A DNA stretch of 64,000 bases from SIG603 sp964370115 (GTDB taxonomy: Bacteria; Bacillota; Clostridia; Oscillospirales; Acutalibacteraceae). The stretch's first letter is position 1. Each line of letters begins with the position of its first letter. The position numbers were made by a program, and so were the translations under genes. The notes beneath the pieces were generated by a model, which worked only from the letters and a program-made list of their open reading frames with translations, searched no databases and had not been told where the DNA came from. The stretch covers positions 14,933-78,932 of the forward strand of contig CAYJIA010000003.1 in the NCBI GenBank assembly GCA_964370115.1, written 5' to 3'. Of the stretch, positions 25,677-34,380 are shown in pieces.

Positions 25677-26608
25677 ACTAAATCTTCACCGTCTTCGGGT
25701 ATAACTTCTTTCATTGCGGCAATCGCTGTTGCCATCATTTTATCGTCAGGCTCTTTTGTTGTTATGCGCTGAACCCACATTCCAGGGGCTGCTATTATAC
25801 GTGTGAAAAAATTGTCGTATTTTCCACAAAGTTTTATTAGTTCATAGCCAAAACAAATGACTAAAGGCAGTGTCAAGACTTTTGCAGCAGTTCTTAAAAA
25901 TACATTCTCAAATGGAATGAAAAAGCCGACTATAATTCCAAGGCCAATTAGTATAACCAAAAAACTGGTTCCGCATCTTGGGTGAAATCTTTTTTGTTTT
26001 TTTACATTTTCAACGGTGAGCTCAAGCTCTGCTTCATAGCAAAATATAGTCTTGTGCTCGGCTCCATGGTACATAAAAAGCCTTTTTATGTCGGGCATTA
26101 GCGAGATTAAAAGCATATAGGACACGAGAATGATAACTCTTATAACACCCTCAAAAAGCGAACGCATAGGAGAAATCTGCTCGCCTGCTAGAAATACTAT
26201 GCCATTAAAGATAAGTGCGGGCAGAAAGAAAAATAGCAAAATAGAAAGTCCTACGCCTAAAATAGCGCCTATTGCCGTTACTACACCGGTGATTTTATCG
26301 CCGAATTTTTTCATAAGCCATTTTTCAAAGCGCGACATTTCTTCCTCTTGCTCTTCGCCATCCATTGCCTTGTCGGCGGATTTTTCAAGTGCACTCATAC
26401 CTATTTTCATAGTGTCTATCATGCTGAAAATTCCTCTTAAAAAGGGAAATCCAGCAGGCTTGAATTTATCTTTAATTCTTTTTACCTTAAGCTCTTCGGT
26501 ACTTATTTCGCCGTCTTTTGAACAAAATGCGGCAACGGTTTTTTCAGGACCCATCATCATTACACCCTCTAAGAGTGCTTGACCGCCTATTGAGGTGATT
26601 TTAGACAT
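25673..26608 (-). CDS. yqhQ: DUF1385 membrane protein YqhQ
   Basis: A 311-aa protein starting MSKITSIGGQALLEGVMMMGP, the DUF1385 signature, with about four or five membrane helices from residue 110 on and the strongly conserved MYHGAEHKTIFCYEAELEL near 200, followed by RFHPRCGTSFLVILI. The function is unknown; the family is described as a predicted metal-dependent enzyme of Firmicutes and actinobacteria. AAAGGAAAT supports the ATG at 26608 over a start at 26671. It lies between the histidine kinase and prmC. Confidence 0.88.
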   Translation of the reverse strand: MSKITSIGGQALLEGVMMMGPEKTVAAFCSKDGEISTEELKVKRIKDKFKPAGFPFLRGIFSMIDTMKIGMSALEKSADKAMDGEEQEEEMSRFEKWLMKKFGDKITGVVTAIGAILGVGLSILLFFFLPALIFNGIVFLAGEQISPMRSLFEGVIRVIILVSYMLLISLMPDIKRLFMYHGAEHKTIFCYEAELELTVENVKKQKRFHPRCGTSFLVILIGLGIIVGFFIPFENVFLRTAAKVLTLPLVICFGYELIKLCGKYDNFFTRIIAAPGMWVQRITTKEPDDKMMATAIAAMKEVIPEDGEDLV

Positions 26609-26627
26609 TAATTTATTTCCTTTCAAA

Positions 26628-28142
26628 TTAGCTATTATCTGTTTTTTCTGTGACAAGTTGTACAGTGTCACTAGAGGCTAATACTTCGGTTGCGTTTGCA
26701 ATTTGTGGATTTTCTTGCAAGGCTTTTATGGAAGGTATAAGTATTCTCACCGTGGTACCATAACCATGTGCACTTTCTATGTCAAGCCTGCCAGAGTGTA
26801 ACATCATAATCTCGTCGGCAACGGCAAGGCCTATACCCGAGCCCCTTACGACTTGATTTGCCTTATAAAACTTTTCTTTTACATTTGGCAGATGCTCTTT
26901 TGGTATTCCACATCCCGTGTCTTTTACGGCAATACAAACAATCCCATTTCGCTCAAAGGCGCTAATGGTAATTGTTCCTCCCTCTGAGGTGTATTTTAGT
27001 GCGTTGTCTATAATATTGACAAATACTTGCCTAAGTCTATTTACGTCTGCCATGACTTCTGGTAGCATGGCGCTTTCTTCGTATACAAGTTTTTTGTTCT
27101 CACCTCTTGCTCTGTCGGTGAACATAAACACTGCTTCGTCAAGCTCTGACAAAATATCAACCTTGTTAAGCATCAAAGACATACGCCCGCTTTGTATTCT
27201 AGAAAAATCCAAAAGCTCTTCAACTATGCCTGAAAGTCTTTCAGACTCTTTTATTATTACGGTCATTCCCTTGTCAAAACTCGCCCTGTCGTCGTGAACT
27301 TCCTGCAAGGTTTCGGCCCAACCCTTTATGGAGGTAAGAGGTGTGCGCAGTTCGTGGGAAACAGAGGATATAAAGTCGTTTTTAACTTTTTCTGCATTGC
27401 CAAGCTCTTTTGCCATTTCGTTAATTGTATCGATGAGCTGGCCGATTTCGTCGTCCTTTTGCTTTTCTATTCGGGCATCAAAATCACCTTTTGCAATTTC
27501 CTTAGCCGTCAAGTTTATCTGTTTTATCGGAGTGACTATAGAACGTATAAAGTAAAGTCCTGATAAAATTATAAACATGGTTATAAATGCACCTATTACA
27601 GCAAGCGCGAAAACAGCAGTTATGACTTGGCTGTCCGCAAGCTCTAAAGAAACCACATATCTAATCGAGCCTACCACGTTATGCGAAGAGTTTCGGACAA
27701 CTCTTGTGATAGCCATTACTTTTTCGCCCGTCTCAAGTTCACCTGTCCAGTATCCGTAGTTTGACTCAGAGTTTAAAGCTTCTACATAATCGGGCATTGC
27801 TTGATTATTGTTTGGGGTAAGTCCTGTAGATGTTGTAAGCACTACACCTTTTGAAGATATAGTCATGATTTCAAGCTTGTTTTTATCGGGGAAATTTTCT
27901 ATATATGCCCTTGAAATTGTATTAAATTCAGCGGAGTTTTTGTAACCGTCGCTGGAAGTAAATGTATTTAAAAGCTCGTCGCTTCTTCCTAAAAGTGCTT
28001 GTTGTATTCCGTTGTACACATAGCTTTGAATTGAAAAAGAAAGTGTAATTATAGATATAATCAGTATGAGCACAACCACAAAGACACCCGAGAAAAGCCA
28101 TCTTGTGGAAATGCTGTTGCCGTGAATTTTAGTAGATTTCAT
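26628..28142 (-). CDS. sensor histidine kinase (PhoR/WalK-like)
   Basis: A 504-aa membrane kinase: helix near residues 15-40, an extracytoplasmic domain of about 130 residues, a second helix near 180-205, HAMP (IKQINLTAKEIAKGDFDARI), HisKA with the phospho-acceptor in FISSVSHELRTPLTSIKG near residue 262, and a HATPase_c domain with NIIDNALKYT, DTGCGIP and GSGIGLAVADEI. It pairs with the response regulator 8 bases upstream. The FG-GAP lipoprotein gene at the head of the operon may act with its sensor domain. The signal is unknown. Confidence 0.93.
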   Translation of the reverse strand: MKSTKIHGNSISTRWLFSGVFVVVLILIISIITLSFSIQSYVYNGIQQALLGRSDELLNTFTSSDGYKNSAEFNTISRAYIENFPDKNKLEIMTISSKGVVLTTSTGLTPNNNQAMPDYVEALNSESNYGYWTGELETGEKVMAITRVVRNSSHNVVGSIRYVVSLELADSQVITAVFALAVIGAFITMFIILSGLYFIRSIVTPIKQINLTAKEIAKGDFDARIEKQKDDEIGQLIDTINEMAKELGNAEKVKNDFISSVSHELRTPLTSIKGWAETLQEVHDDRASFDKGMTVIIKESERLSGIVEELLDFSRIQSGRMSLMLNKVDILSELDEAVFMFTDRARGENKKLVYEESAMLPEVMADVNRLRQVFVNIIDNALKYTSEGGTITISAFERNGIVCIAVKDTGCGIPKEHLPNVKEKFYKANQVVRGSGIGLAVADEIMMLHSGRLDIESAHGYGTTVRILIPSIKALQENPQIANATEVLASSDTVQLVTEKTDNS

Positions 28143-28149
28143 TAATTTA

Positions 28150-28854
28150 TCACGCTTCCCAACGATATCCCATGCCCCATACGGTTATAATATGAGAAGG
28201 GTTTGAGGGCTCGTCCTCAAGTTTCATCCTAATACGCCTTACATTTACATCTACGATTTTTTCTTCGCCGGCATAACTTGGGCTCCACACGTGTTTTAGG
28301 ATATCAGTGCGGCTTAAAGGCATGCCAGAATGGGCAAAAAAGTATTCCATGATTTGAAATTCCACTTGCGTAAGCTCTATAGGAGTATCGCCTTTTGTGA
28401 AAGTGCGATTTCTAAGGTTAAGTGTAAATTCGCCAGACTTAATTTCCTCTTTAAAGCCTTGTCCACTGCTTTGTGAAAGTTGTTGCACTCTTCTGTGAAT
28501 TGCATCTACCCTAGCTAAAAGCTCTGAGGGAGAAAAAGGCTTGGTCATATAGTCGTCAGCGCCCATCATAAGGCCGCTTACCTTGTCAAATTCTTGGGTT
28601 TTTGCAGTTAGTATAATAATGCCTACGCTTTCGTTTTGCTCACGGATTTTTTTACACACGGCAAGCCCATCGTGTTTTCCTGGAGTCATAATGTCCAAAA
28701 TGACCACGTCAAAGTCTTTGTTTTCTCTGTCGTAAATTTCAAGAGCCTCGTCGCCGCTTGATGCCTCTGTGGTGTCATAACCAGCTCTTTTAAGATTGAT
28801 TACAACAAATTCTCTTATGTTTTGTTCGTCTTCGCAAACTAAAATTTTACGCAA
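28150..28854 (-). CDS. OmpR-family response regulator
   Basis: A 234-aa protein with a receiver domain (KILVCEDEQNIREF, phospho-acceptor in VVILDIMTPG near residue 53, Thr in ILTAKTQ, Lys in MTKPFSPSEL) and a winged-helix DNA-binding domain (LTQVEFQIMEYFFAHSG, VDVNVRRIRMKLED, ITVWGMGYRWE). It is the partner of the adjacent kinase. AAGGCGG precedes the ATG; 23 bases separate it from the lipoprotein gene. Confidence 0.94.
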   Translation of the reverse strand: MRKILVCEDEQNIREFVVINLKRAGYDTTEASSGDEALEIYDRENKDFDVVILDIMTPGKHDGLAVCKKIREQNESVGIIILTAKTQEFDKVSGLMMGADDYMTKPFSPSELLARVDAIHRRVQQLSQSSGQGFKEEIKSGEFTLNLRNRTFTKGDTPIELTQVEFQIMEYFFAHSGMPLSRTDILKHVWSPSYAGEEKIVDVNVRRIRMKLEDEPSNPSHIITVWGMGYRWEA

Positions 28855-28877
28855 AATAATTTCCGCCTTTCAAATAA

Positions 28878-30215
28878 TTATGATAAAAGTTCTAAACTGT
28901 TCATTATGTCGCTTACTCCTGGATAATTGGAGTGAAGCTGGCCTGCATATACCATTTCATCCTGAGTTTGAAGCAAGACTACATAGCTTTGTGCAAATTC
29001 GTCTTCAAACTCTTCCCACTCAGTAAGTGAAAAATAGTCTATCGAAAAAATCATGGTTTGATTATGTGCGCTGTCGTTGTGATAGAAATTAAGTTTATGT
29101 GGTACAGTGGTGTCTGCCGTGCAAAATACCTCAAAGGGGTGGTCTTGCGGCAAAGTTATAAAGTAGTTTCCGTCGGTATTAATTATAGTAGATAAAACAA
29201 GCGAGGTAGTGAGTGTCTGGCTGTCGAATTTCACCCAGTCTATATAGTAGCTGTAAGAGCTTAATTTGTCACTATCTTCATAAACGCTTTGTAGTGAGGA
29301 AACAGGAAACTCGATTATCCCGTCATTGTCTATGTCTCTTGATGTGTATGAAACGGTAGGAGGCCTGTAAAAATAATTTAGCTTACTTGCCTCTTCGGTG
29401 GCAAGAGAGTTTACCATGCTGCCGTTATCTATGGTTATAACCTGAGAAATCATGGAGTTGTCTGCCATGGTTCCGTCTAAAATCAGCGCATTTTGGTCTG
29501 ACGATATAGGCGAAAACAGGCTTTGACTGTATCTTGTGACAGAACTGCTAAGCTCTACGGAATACGCCTGATTTAGACTGTTGTTTTTTAGGGTGTATAG
29601 CTTTCCGACGGACTGCTTGTCTTTACCTTCTTGCTCTTGTGCCTCTGTGAAAATGGTGGCAAAAAACAGTTCGCTAACATTGTCGTCGTCAAAATCGGTA
29701 AGAGCGATTTCGTTGTAGTTTTCAGATAAAGGATATTCAAGGACTTTATTTGCAGAAAAGGTGAAAATAGAAATTGTTGCCGTCATACTTTGAGGTGAAC
29801 CCCAACCGACAATTACCTCTTCGCTTCCGTCGCCGTTCATGTCGGCAAAATAAACCCTGTCAACCTGTGTTGCAAGGTTTTGGAAAGTTTGAACAATTTC
29901 CCACTCCTCGCCGTTTTTTATCATAAATTTCAGATTTACACCGCCGTCGATATTTGTGGAAAACCCGATAGAGTATTCTGTGGGAAAACTGCTTTGTTCC
30001 CTGATTATAATAGCAGAGCGATGGTCTCCGCTTTTTGGATAAACAAACGTAAGCTGTGCACTGTCTTGTTGCATGAGTGTATGGACAGCCTCGCTGTCGT
30101 CTTCGGCTTTTGGAGGAGACATTAAGGCGTTTGCATCAAAGTTTATTAGCGCCGTGCAAGAGCTTAGAGTTAAACAGCTTAAAATAGCTAAAAGCATTAA
30201 TGAAATTTTCTTCAA
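28878..30215 (-). CDS. lipoprotein with FG-GAP/VCBS-like repeats
   Basis: A 445-aa exported lipoprotein: start TTG at 30215 (AAAGGAG 6 bases upstream), then KKISLMLLAILSCLTLSSC with the lipobox LSSC near residue 19. The body has FG-GAP/VCBS-type calcium-loop repeats (YFADMNGDGSEEVIVGWG near 140, LTDFDDDNVSELFFA near 185, RDIDNDGIIEFPVSS near 305), which form beta-propellers on cell surfaces. It heads the operon with a two-component system, so a sensory or ligand-binding role on the outer face of the membrane is inferred. An upstream ATG at 30260 is rejected for lack of a ribosome site. Confidence 0.8.
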   Translation of the reverse strand: MKKISLMLLAILSCLTLSSCTALINFDANALMSPPKAEDDSEAVHTLMQQDSAQLTFVYPKSGDHRSAIIIREQSSFPTEYSIGFSTNIDGGVNLKFMIKNGEEWEIVQTFQNLATQVDRVYFADMNGDGSEEVIVGWGSPQSMTATISIFTFSANKVLEYPLSENYNEIALTDFDDDNVSELFFATIFTEAQEQEGKDKQSVGKLYTLKNNSLNQAYSVELSSSVTRYSQSLFSPISSDQNALILDGTMADNSMISQVITIDNGSMVNSLATEEASKLNYFYRPPTVSYTSRDIDNDGIIEFPVSSLQSVYEDSDKLSSYSYYIDWVKFDSQTLTTSLVLSTIINTDGNYFITLPQDHPFEVFCTADTTVPHKLNFYHNDSAHNQTMIFSIDYFSLTEWEEFEDEFAQSYVVLLQTQDEMVYAGQLHSNYPGVSDIMNSLELLS

Positions 30216-30364
30216 AGTAATTCTCCTTTGAGAGTAGTTATATTTTTTAAAGTATACCATAAGATATAAAAAAAATCATTAAAAACTTTTTAACATATTT
30301 GAAAAATTGGAATTTTGTGTTATTATTCTTATATATGAAGATTTTAGGAGAGGAGGTTTTTATT

Positions 30365-31078
30365 ATGCCGAGATTTTTTGAGGAAAATTTAGCAGATAAA
30401 ACACAGTATATAACAGGTGAAAACGCAAGGCATATAACTAAATCACTGCGAATGAAAGTGGGCGAGCAGCTTGTTTTGTGTGATAAACTAGGTTTTGAGG
30501 CAAACGCCACCATAACAAGCATAGAGCAAGACGGGCTTTATGTTGAAATACATGAGAAAAAACTAAGCGAGGTAGAGTCTAGCTGTAAAATAACTTTATA
30601 CCAATGTTTGCCAAAAGGCGATAAGCTTGACCTAATTGTACAAAAGGCGACGGAGCTTGGCGTGTATGAAATAGTTTTAGTAGAGTCTAAAAACTGTGTG
30701 GCGAAAATATCTGACAAAAAAGATAAAAAACTTTTAAGGCTTCAAAAAATTGCACTAGAGGCTGCAAAGCAAAGTGGCAGGGCGTTTATCCCCATAGTAA
30801 ACAGGGTGCAAAAATTTTCTGAGGCAGTAGAAAAAGCCGAGGGTTTAAAACTGTTTTGCTACGAGGGCAAGGCGGGAAAACTCAAAGAGACACTAAAAAA
30901 ATGTGGAGACACAGTAAGTGTTTTTGTAGGACCCGAGGGCGGATTTGACATAAAAGAAGTGGAACTTGCAAAAGAGAAAGGCTTTGAGACAGTCACGCTT
31001 GGCAGGCGTATTTTAAGAACAGAAACCGCAGGTCTTGCGGCTATTTCGATTATCCAGTACGAAACGGAGAATATGTAG
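30365..31078 (+). CDS. rsmE: 16S rRNA (uracil(1498)-N(3))-methyltransferase
   Basis: A 237-aa SPOUT-class methyltransferase: begins MPRFFEEN, then NARHITKSLRMKVGEQLVL (RNA-binding PUA-like part), LPKGDKLDLIVQKATELGV near residue 92 and the SAM knot FVGPEGGFDIKEVELAKEKG near 190 plus LGRRILRTETA near 215. AGGAGAGGAGG precedes the ATG at 30365; the longer frame from 30299 is not used. TTGGAA/TATATA (30306-30334) is a likely promoter. The stop abuts the next ATG (TAG-ATG), so the SDR is co-translated. Confidence 0.94.
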   Translation: MPRFFEENLADKTQYITGENARHITKSLRMKVGEQLVLCDKLGFEANATITSIEQDGLYVEIHEKKLSEVESSCKITLYQCLPKGDKLDLIVQKATELGVYEIVLVESKNCVAKISDKKDKKLLRLQKIALEAAKQSGRAFIPIVNRVQKFSEAVEKAEGLKLFCYEGKAGKLKETLKKCGDTVSVFVGPEGGFDIKEVELAKEKGFETVTLGRRILRTETAGLAAISIIQYETENM

Positions 31079-31795
31079 ATGGGAAAGACTATTTTAATTA
31101 CAGGCGCCTCGGGCGACATAGGCATAGGGCTTGTGAAAATCGCCTTAGAGAGCGACAGCATAGAAAATGTAGTTTTGCAGTACAATAAAAATAAACCGGA
31201 CATAAATACATTTAAAACCGACAAGAATATATTATGTATCGGGGCTGACCTAAAAGACGAAAAACAGGTTTTGGACATGTTTTTAAAAATTCACGAAAAG
31301 TTTTCATGTGTCGACATACTTGTAAACAACGCTGGAATATCGCAAATAAAGCTATTTGACACCATAGATATATGTGAGTGGGATAATATGCTAAACACAA
31401 ATTTGCGCTCGGCGTTTTTGTGTAGCAAGATGGCGGCAAAAGACATGATAAAAAACAAAGACGGAGTGATAATAAATATTTCGTCTATTTGGGGACAAAT
31501 TGGCGCCTCGTGCGAGGTTCATTACAGTGCGTCAAAAGGCGGAATGATTGCAATGACCAAGGCGCTTGCAAAAGAGCTTGCACCGTCTAATATTAGGGTG
31601 AACTCTATAAGCCCCGGCGCGATACAGGGCAAGATGAACGCCCATTTAAGTGACGAAGAAAAACAGGTGCTGTGCGATGAAATCCCACTTGGACGTTTTG
31701 GAGAGCCTAAAGAAGTTGCAAGGCTTGCAAGATTTTTATGGGAAGAAGGCACTTATATAACGGGACAGGACATAGGAATAAACGGCGGAAATTAG
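31079..31795 (+). CDS. SDR-family oxidoreductase (YmfI/FabG-like)
   Basis: A 238-aa short-chain dehydrogenase: NAD(P)-binding ITGASGDIGIGL at residue 7, NNAG near 84, catalytic Ser in INISSIWGQIG near 136, YSASKGG near 149 (Tyr-xxx-Lys) and SPGAIQGKM. FabG-like overall. In Firmicutes relatives serve as EF-P 5-aminopentanone reductase (YmfI) or 3-oxoacyl reductases; linkage to the rRNA methyltransferase rsmE mildly favours a translation-related role, but this is not decided by sequence. Confidence 0.8.
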   Translation: MGKTILITGASGDIGIGLVKIALESDSIENVVLQYNKNKPDINTFKTDKNILCIGADLKDEKQVLDMFLKIHEKFSCVDILVNNAGISQIKLFDTIDICEWDNMLNTNLRSAFLCSKMAAKDMIKNKDGVIINISSIWGQIGASCEVHYSASKGGMIAMTKALAKELAPSNIRVNSISPGAIQGKMNAHLSDEEKQVLCDEIPLGRFGEPKEVARLARFLWEEGTYITGQDIGINGGN

Positions 31796-32066
31796 CCGAA
31801 CTCATATAAACCAAACCCGTTTTCTGACAAATGGGTAGGCTTTCTATCTTCGTCAAAGCCTTTTGTAAGGCGAAAGCATTACCGCAAGGCTTTTCCTTGC
31901 TATAAAACCCACCCATTTGCCAGAAAATCCTTAGACCTAAAAACGTCCAAATTGTGCCTATAGCAAGGCAGACGATGAAGTAATACTGGCGTATTGCAAA
32001 GAGGATAACGCAGCTAGAGGTGCAATTTGGGCGTTTTTAGGCGTGGTTCGGTTTATATGAGCTCGG
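31796..32066. repeat. 271-bp palindromic multi-hairpin element (MITE-like)
   Basis: Ends are terminal inverted repeats: CCGAACTCATATAAACC (31796-31812) and GGTTTATATGAGCTCGG (32050-32066), 16 of 17 matching. Inside are two side-by-side long stems: TTTTCTGACAAATGGGTAGG (31820-31839) with its partner ending at 31927, and CCTAAAAACGTCCAAATTG (31936-31954) with CAATTTGGGCGTTTTTAGG (32023-32041). The second holds a further hairpin GTAATAC-TGGC-GTATTGC (near 31980-31996). CCTTGCTATA in arm 1 can also pair with TATAGCAAGG in arm 2. No coding frame. It fills the whole spacer between the SDR and PPK2 genes. Confidence 0.8.
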
Positions 32067-32085
32067 CTCAAGAAAGGACAAGGTT

Positions 32086-33561
32086 ATGATTATTTTTAAA
32101 GACAAAATCGAAAAGGCGCAAAAAGAGGACGTAAAACAAAAGACTAAGGCAATGCAAAAAGAGCTGTATAAACTGCAACAACCGCTAAAAGATGCAGGTA
32201 TTCCTGTTATGGTGGTTGTCGAAGGATTTGCGGCGTCGGGCAAAGGCGAAATTATCGGAGAAATTATAAGCGAACTTGACCCTAGAGGCTATAAAGTGCA
32301 TGTGAAACCCGGAATTAAGGCAGAGGACAAGAGATATCCGTTTATGAAAGCTTCTTGGGAAAGACTGCCCAAAAAAGGTGACATGGCAATATTTAATCAT
32401 AGTTGGTATTACAAGGCGTTTATAAACTGCGAGGGAAAAAACGTAAAGAAATCTATAATAAATAGGATAAACAACTTTGAAAGAATGTTAAAAGATGACG
32501 GCTATTTAATCATAAAAATTTTCCTAGACATAGACAAAAAAGAGCAAAAAGTAAGAATAGAGAAACTATTGCAAAATGAGTCGACGGCATGGAGAGTGTC
32601 GGAAAGCGACATAAGCTTTGGCCAAAATTTTGACACGAAAAGCGAAATAATAAATAGGCTAATGGTCAAAACTTCTGCTCAAAATATCGAGTGGTACAAA
32701 GTAGATGCAAGCGAAAGTTTTTCTGCAAACTATAATGTACTAAAAATAATTACCGATAAAATAAAAACTGCAATAAAAGAAAACGAGAAATCTAAAGTGT
32801 CAAAAACTCAGATTGAAAAAGAGTTTGACACCATACCTATGAAAAAACTGGGTGAGATTGACCCTGATATTAAAATAAGCGACGAAGACTATAAAAGAGA
32901 GCTTAAAGAACAAAAAGTAGAGCTTAAAAGGCTTCACGGCCTGCTTTATAAAAAACAAATTCCCGTCATACTTGCTTTTGAGGGATGGGATGCCGCGGGA
33001 AAAGGCGGTGCTATTAGAAGGCTTTCGTGGGCGCTTGACCCAAGAGGTTTTGAGGTTATCCCGATAGCCGCGCCGACCTCGGAAGAAATAAACAGGCATT
33101 ATCTATGGCGCTTTTACAACCACATACCAAAAGATGGACATATAGCAATATTTGACAGGACATGGTATGGCAGGGTGATGGTAGAGCGCATAGAGGGCTT
33201 CACCCCTGAAAAACGTTGGAAAAAAGCATACGACGAAATAAACGAGTTTGAGGCGTCGCTTACAAAATGGGGAGCAGTGGTTATAAAATTCTTTATACAC
33301 ATAGATAAAGACGAACAGCTAAAAAGGTTTAAAGACAGACAAGAAAATCCAGAAAAGCAGTATAAAATAACAGATGAGGACTGGCGTAACAGAGAAAAAT
33401 GGGACGCATACGAAGGTGCCATAGACGAAATGATAGAAAAAACCTCTACAAAATACGCACCGTGGGTAATAGTAGAGGGAAACGATAAAAAATATGCAAG
33501 AATTAAAATCTTGAAAACTGTAAGGGAAGCGCTTGAAGAATTAATAATTAATAATGAATAA
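32086..33561 (+). CDS. two-domain polyphosphate kinase 2 (polyphosphate:AMP phosphotransferase)
   Basis: A 491-aa protein with two tandem PPK2 domains. Domain 1 (about residues 10-235) has Walker A VEGFAASGKGE but FNHSWYYKA where active enzymes have a DRSWYGR-type motif; domain 2 (about 255-485) has intact FEGWDAAGKGGAI and FDRTWYGRVMVER. So domain 2 is probably catalytic and domain 1 structural, as reported for class II PPK2 enzymes that turn AMP and polyphosphate into ADP. It is flanked by repeat elements on both sides (31796-32066 and 33541-33660). Confidence 0.88.
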   Translation: MIIFKDKIEKAQKEDVKQKTKAMQKELYKLQQPLKDAGIPVMVVVEGFAASGKGEIIGEIISELDPRGYKVHVKPGIKAEDKRYPFMKASWERLPKKGDMAIFNHSWYYKAFINCEGKNVKKSIINRINNFERMLKDDGYLIIKIFLDIDKKEQKVRIEKLLQNESTAWRVSESDISFGQNFDTKSEIINRLMVKTSAQNIEWYKVDASESFSANYNVLKIITDKIKTAIKENEKSKVSKTQIEKEFDTIPMKKLGEIDPDIKISDEDYKRELKEQKVELKRLHGLLYKKQIPVILAFEGWDAAGKGGAIRRLSWALDPRGFEVIPIAAPTSEEINRHYLWRFYNHIPKDGHIAIFDRTWYGRVMVERIEGFTPEKRWKKAYDEINEFEASLTKWGAVVIKFFIHIDKDEQLKRFKDRQENPEKQYKITDEDWRNREKWDAYEGAIDEMIEKTSTKYAPWVIVEGNDKKYARIKILKTVREALEELIINNE

Positions 33562-33660
33562 TTAATAATTGAGGTTCACGCTTTCAGCGTGGTATGATTA
33601 TAAAAATGCGTAGCATTGCACGACACTTAATAATTATTATCTATTAATTATTAATTCTCG
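33541..33660. repeat. AT-rich intergenic repeat with AGGTTCACGC hairpin (copy 1)
   Basis: After AT-rich TTAATAATTAATAATGAATA tracts comes GAGGTTCACGCTTTCAGCGT (33571-33590), a CACGCT-TTC-AGCGTG hairpin, then GGTATGATTATAAA. Further on are ATGC-GTA-GCAT and CGGC-TCT-GCCG hairpins and a second AT tract (TATTAATTATTAATT). Related copies occur at 36104-36134 (reverse orientation) and 51301-51331. Confidence 0.7.
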
Positions 33661-33741
33661 GCTCTGCCGAATGAATATTCCGACAAATTTTACAAATGAT
33701 ACAAAAGACACACAAAAATGTATTTGGAGGAAATATTTATT

Positions 33742-34272
33742 ATGAAGGCTACGGGAATTGTTAGGCGCATAGATGACTTGGGAAGAATTGTCATTCCTAA
33801 GGAGATAAGGCGTACCTTTAAAATTCAAGAAGGCAGTCCGCTTGAAATATTCACAGATAACGACGGCAATGTTATATTTAGAAAATATTCACCCATAGGC
33901 GAGATGGTGAGTCTTGCGCAGATGTACGCACAAACCCTTTACAACATACTTGGAAGAAGTTGTGTGGTGTGCGACACCGACAGGGTTATAGCGGTAAGCG
34001 GAAGCGCAAAAAAGGAGCTTATGGACAGGGCAATAACAGATGCGCTGAGAAAGAAAATTCTTGATAGAAAAACAATAATGGAAAACGAGAATGTGCCAAT
34101 AGTAAAAGACAGCGAGAAAACCGCGGATGTCATTTGCACGGTTGTATCTTCATTTGACCCCATGGGCGCCATAATGCTTGTGGGCGGTGAAAAGGAAAAA
34201 GGAGACCTAAAGTTAACATCGGGCGAGCTTGCAAGGGTGGCGGCGGCGCTGCTTGGAAGACAAACGGAATGA
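33742..34272 (+). CDS. spoVT: stage V sporulation protein T (AbrB family)
   Basis: A 176-aa regulator: N-terminal AbrB swapped-hairpin domain MKATGIVRRIDDLGRIVIPK ... RRTFKIQEGSPLEIF, then a GAF-like C-terminal domain (about residues 60-175). The two-domain length and KATGIVRRIDDLGRIV are specific for SpoVT, a sigma-G-dependent regulator of forespore genes. TTGGAGGAAA supports ATG 33742 over 33718. Its presence with spoIIE indicates a spore-forming lineage. Confidence 0.94.
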   Translation: MKATGIVRRIDDLGRIVIPKEIRRTFKIQEGSPLEIFTDNDGNVIFRKYSPIGEMVSLAQMYAQTLYNILGRSCVVCDTDRVIAVSGSAKKELMDRAITDALRKKILDRKTIMENENVPIVKDSEKTADVICTVVSSFDPMGAIMLVGGEKEKGDLKLTSGELARVAAALLGRQTE

Positions 34273-34317
34273 TATGAAATACGCTGTAGGCGTGTACAGC
34301 ACTTATTGCTTCAAATT

Positions 34318-34342
34318 GTAGGGCGAGGGCTCTGCTCTTGCC
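34318..34342. repeat. GTAGGGC-type dispersed palindrome (copy 1)
   Basis: GTAGGGCGAGGGCTCTGCTC followed by TTGCC: an imperfect hairpin (GGGCGAG / CTCTTGCC). Similar units occur at 51342-51367 and 63956-63981. Confidence 0.5.
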
Positions 34343-34380
34343 AAGATTTCCACAAGCGATTACCAGCCAACAAAAAAAGC

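Noticed and set aside
33541..33660. Possible CRISPR array from the TTAATTATTAATT-type tracts
   Set aside because: Units are short, directly abutting and irregular, with no spacers of constant length and no cas genes in the window.
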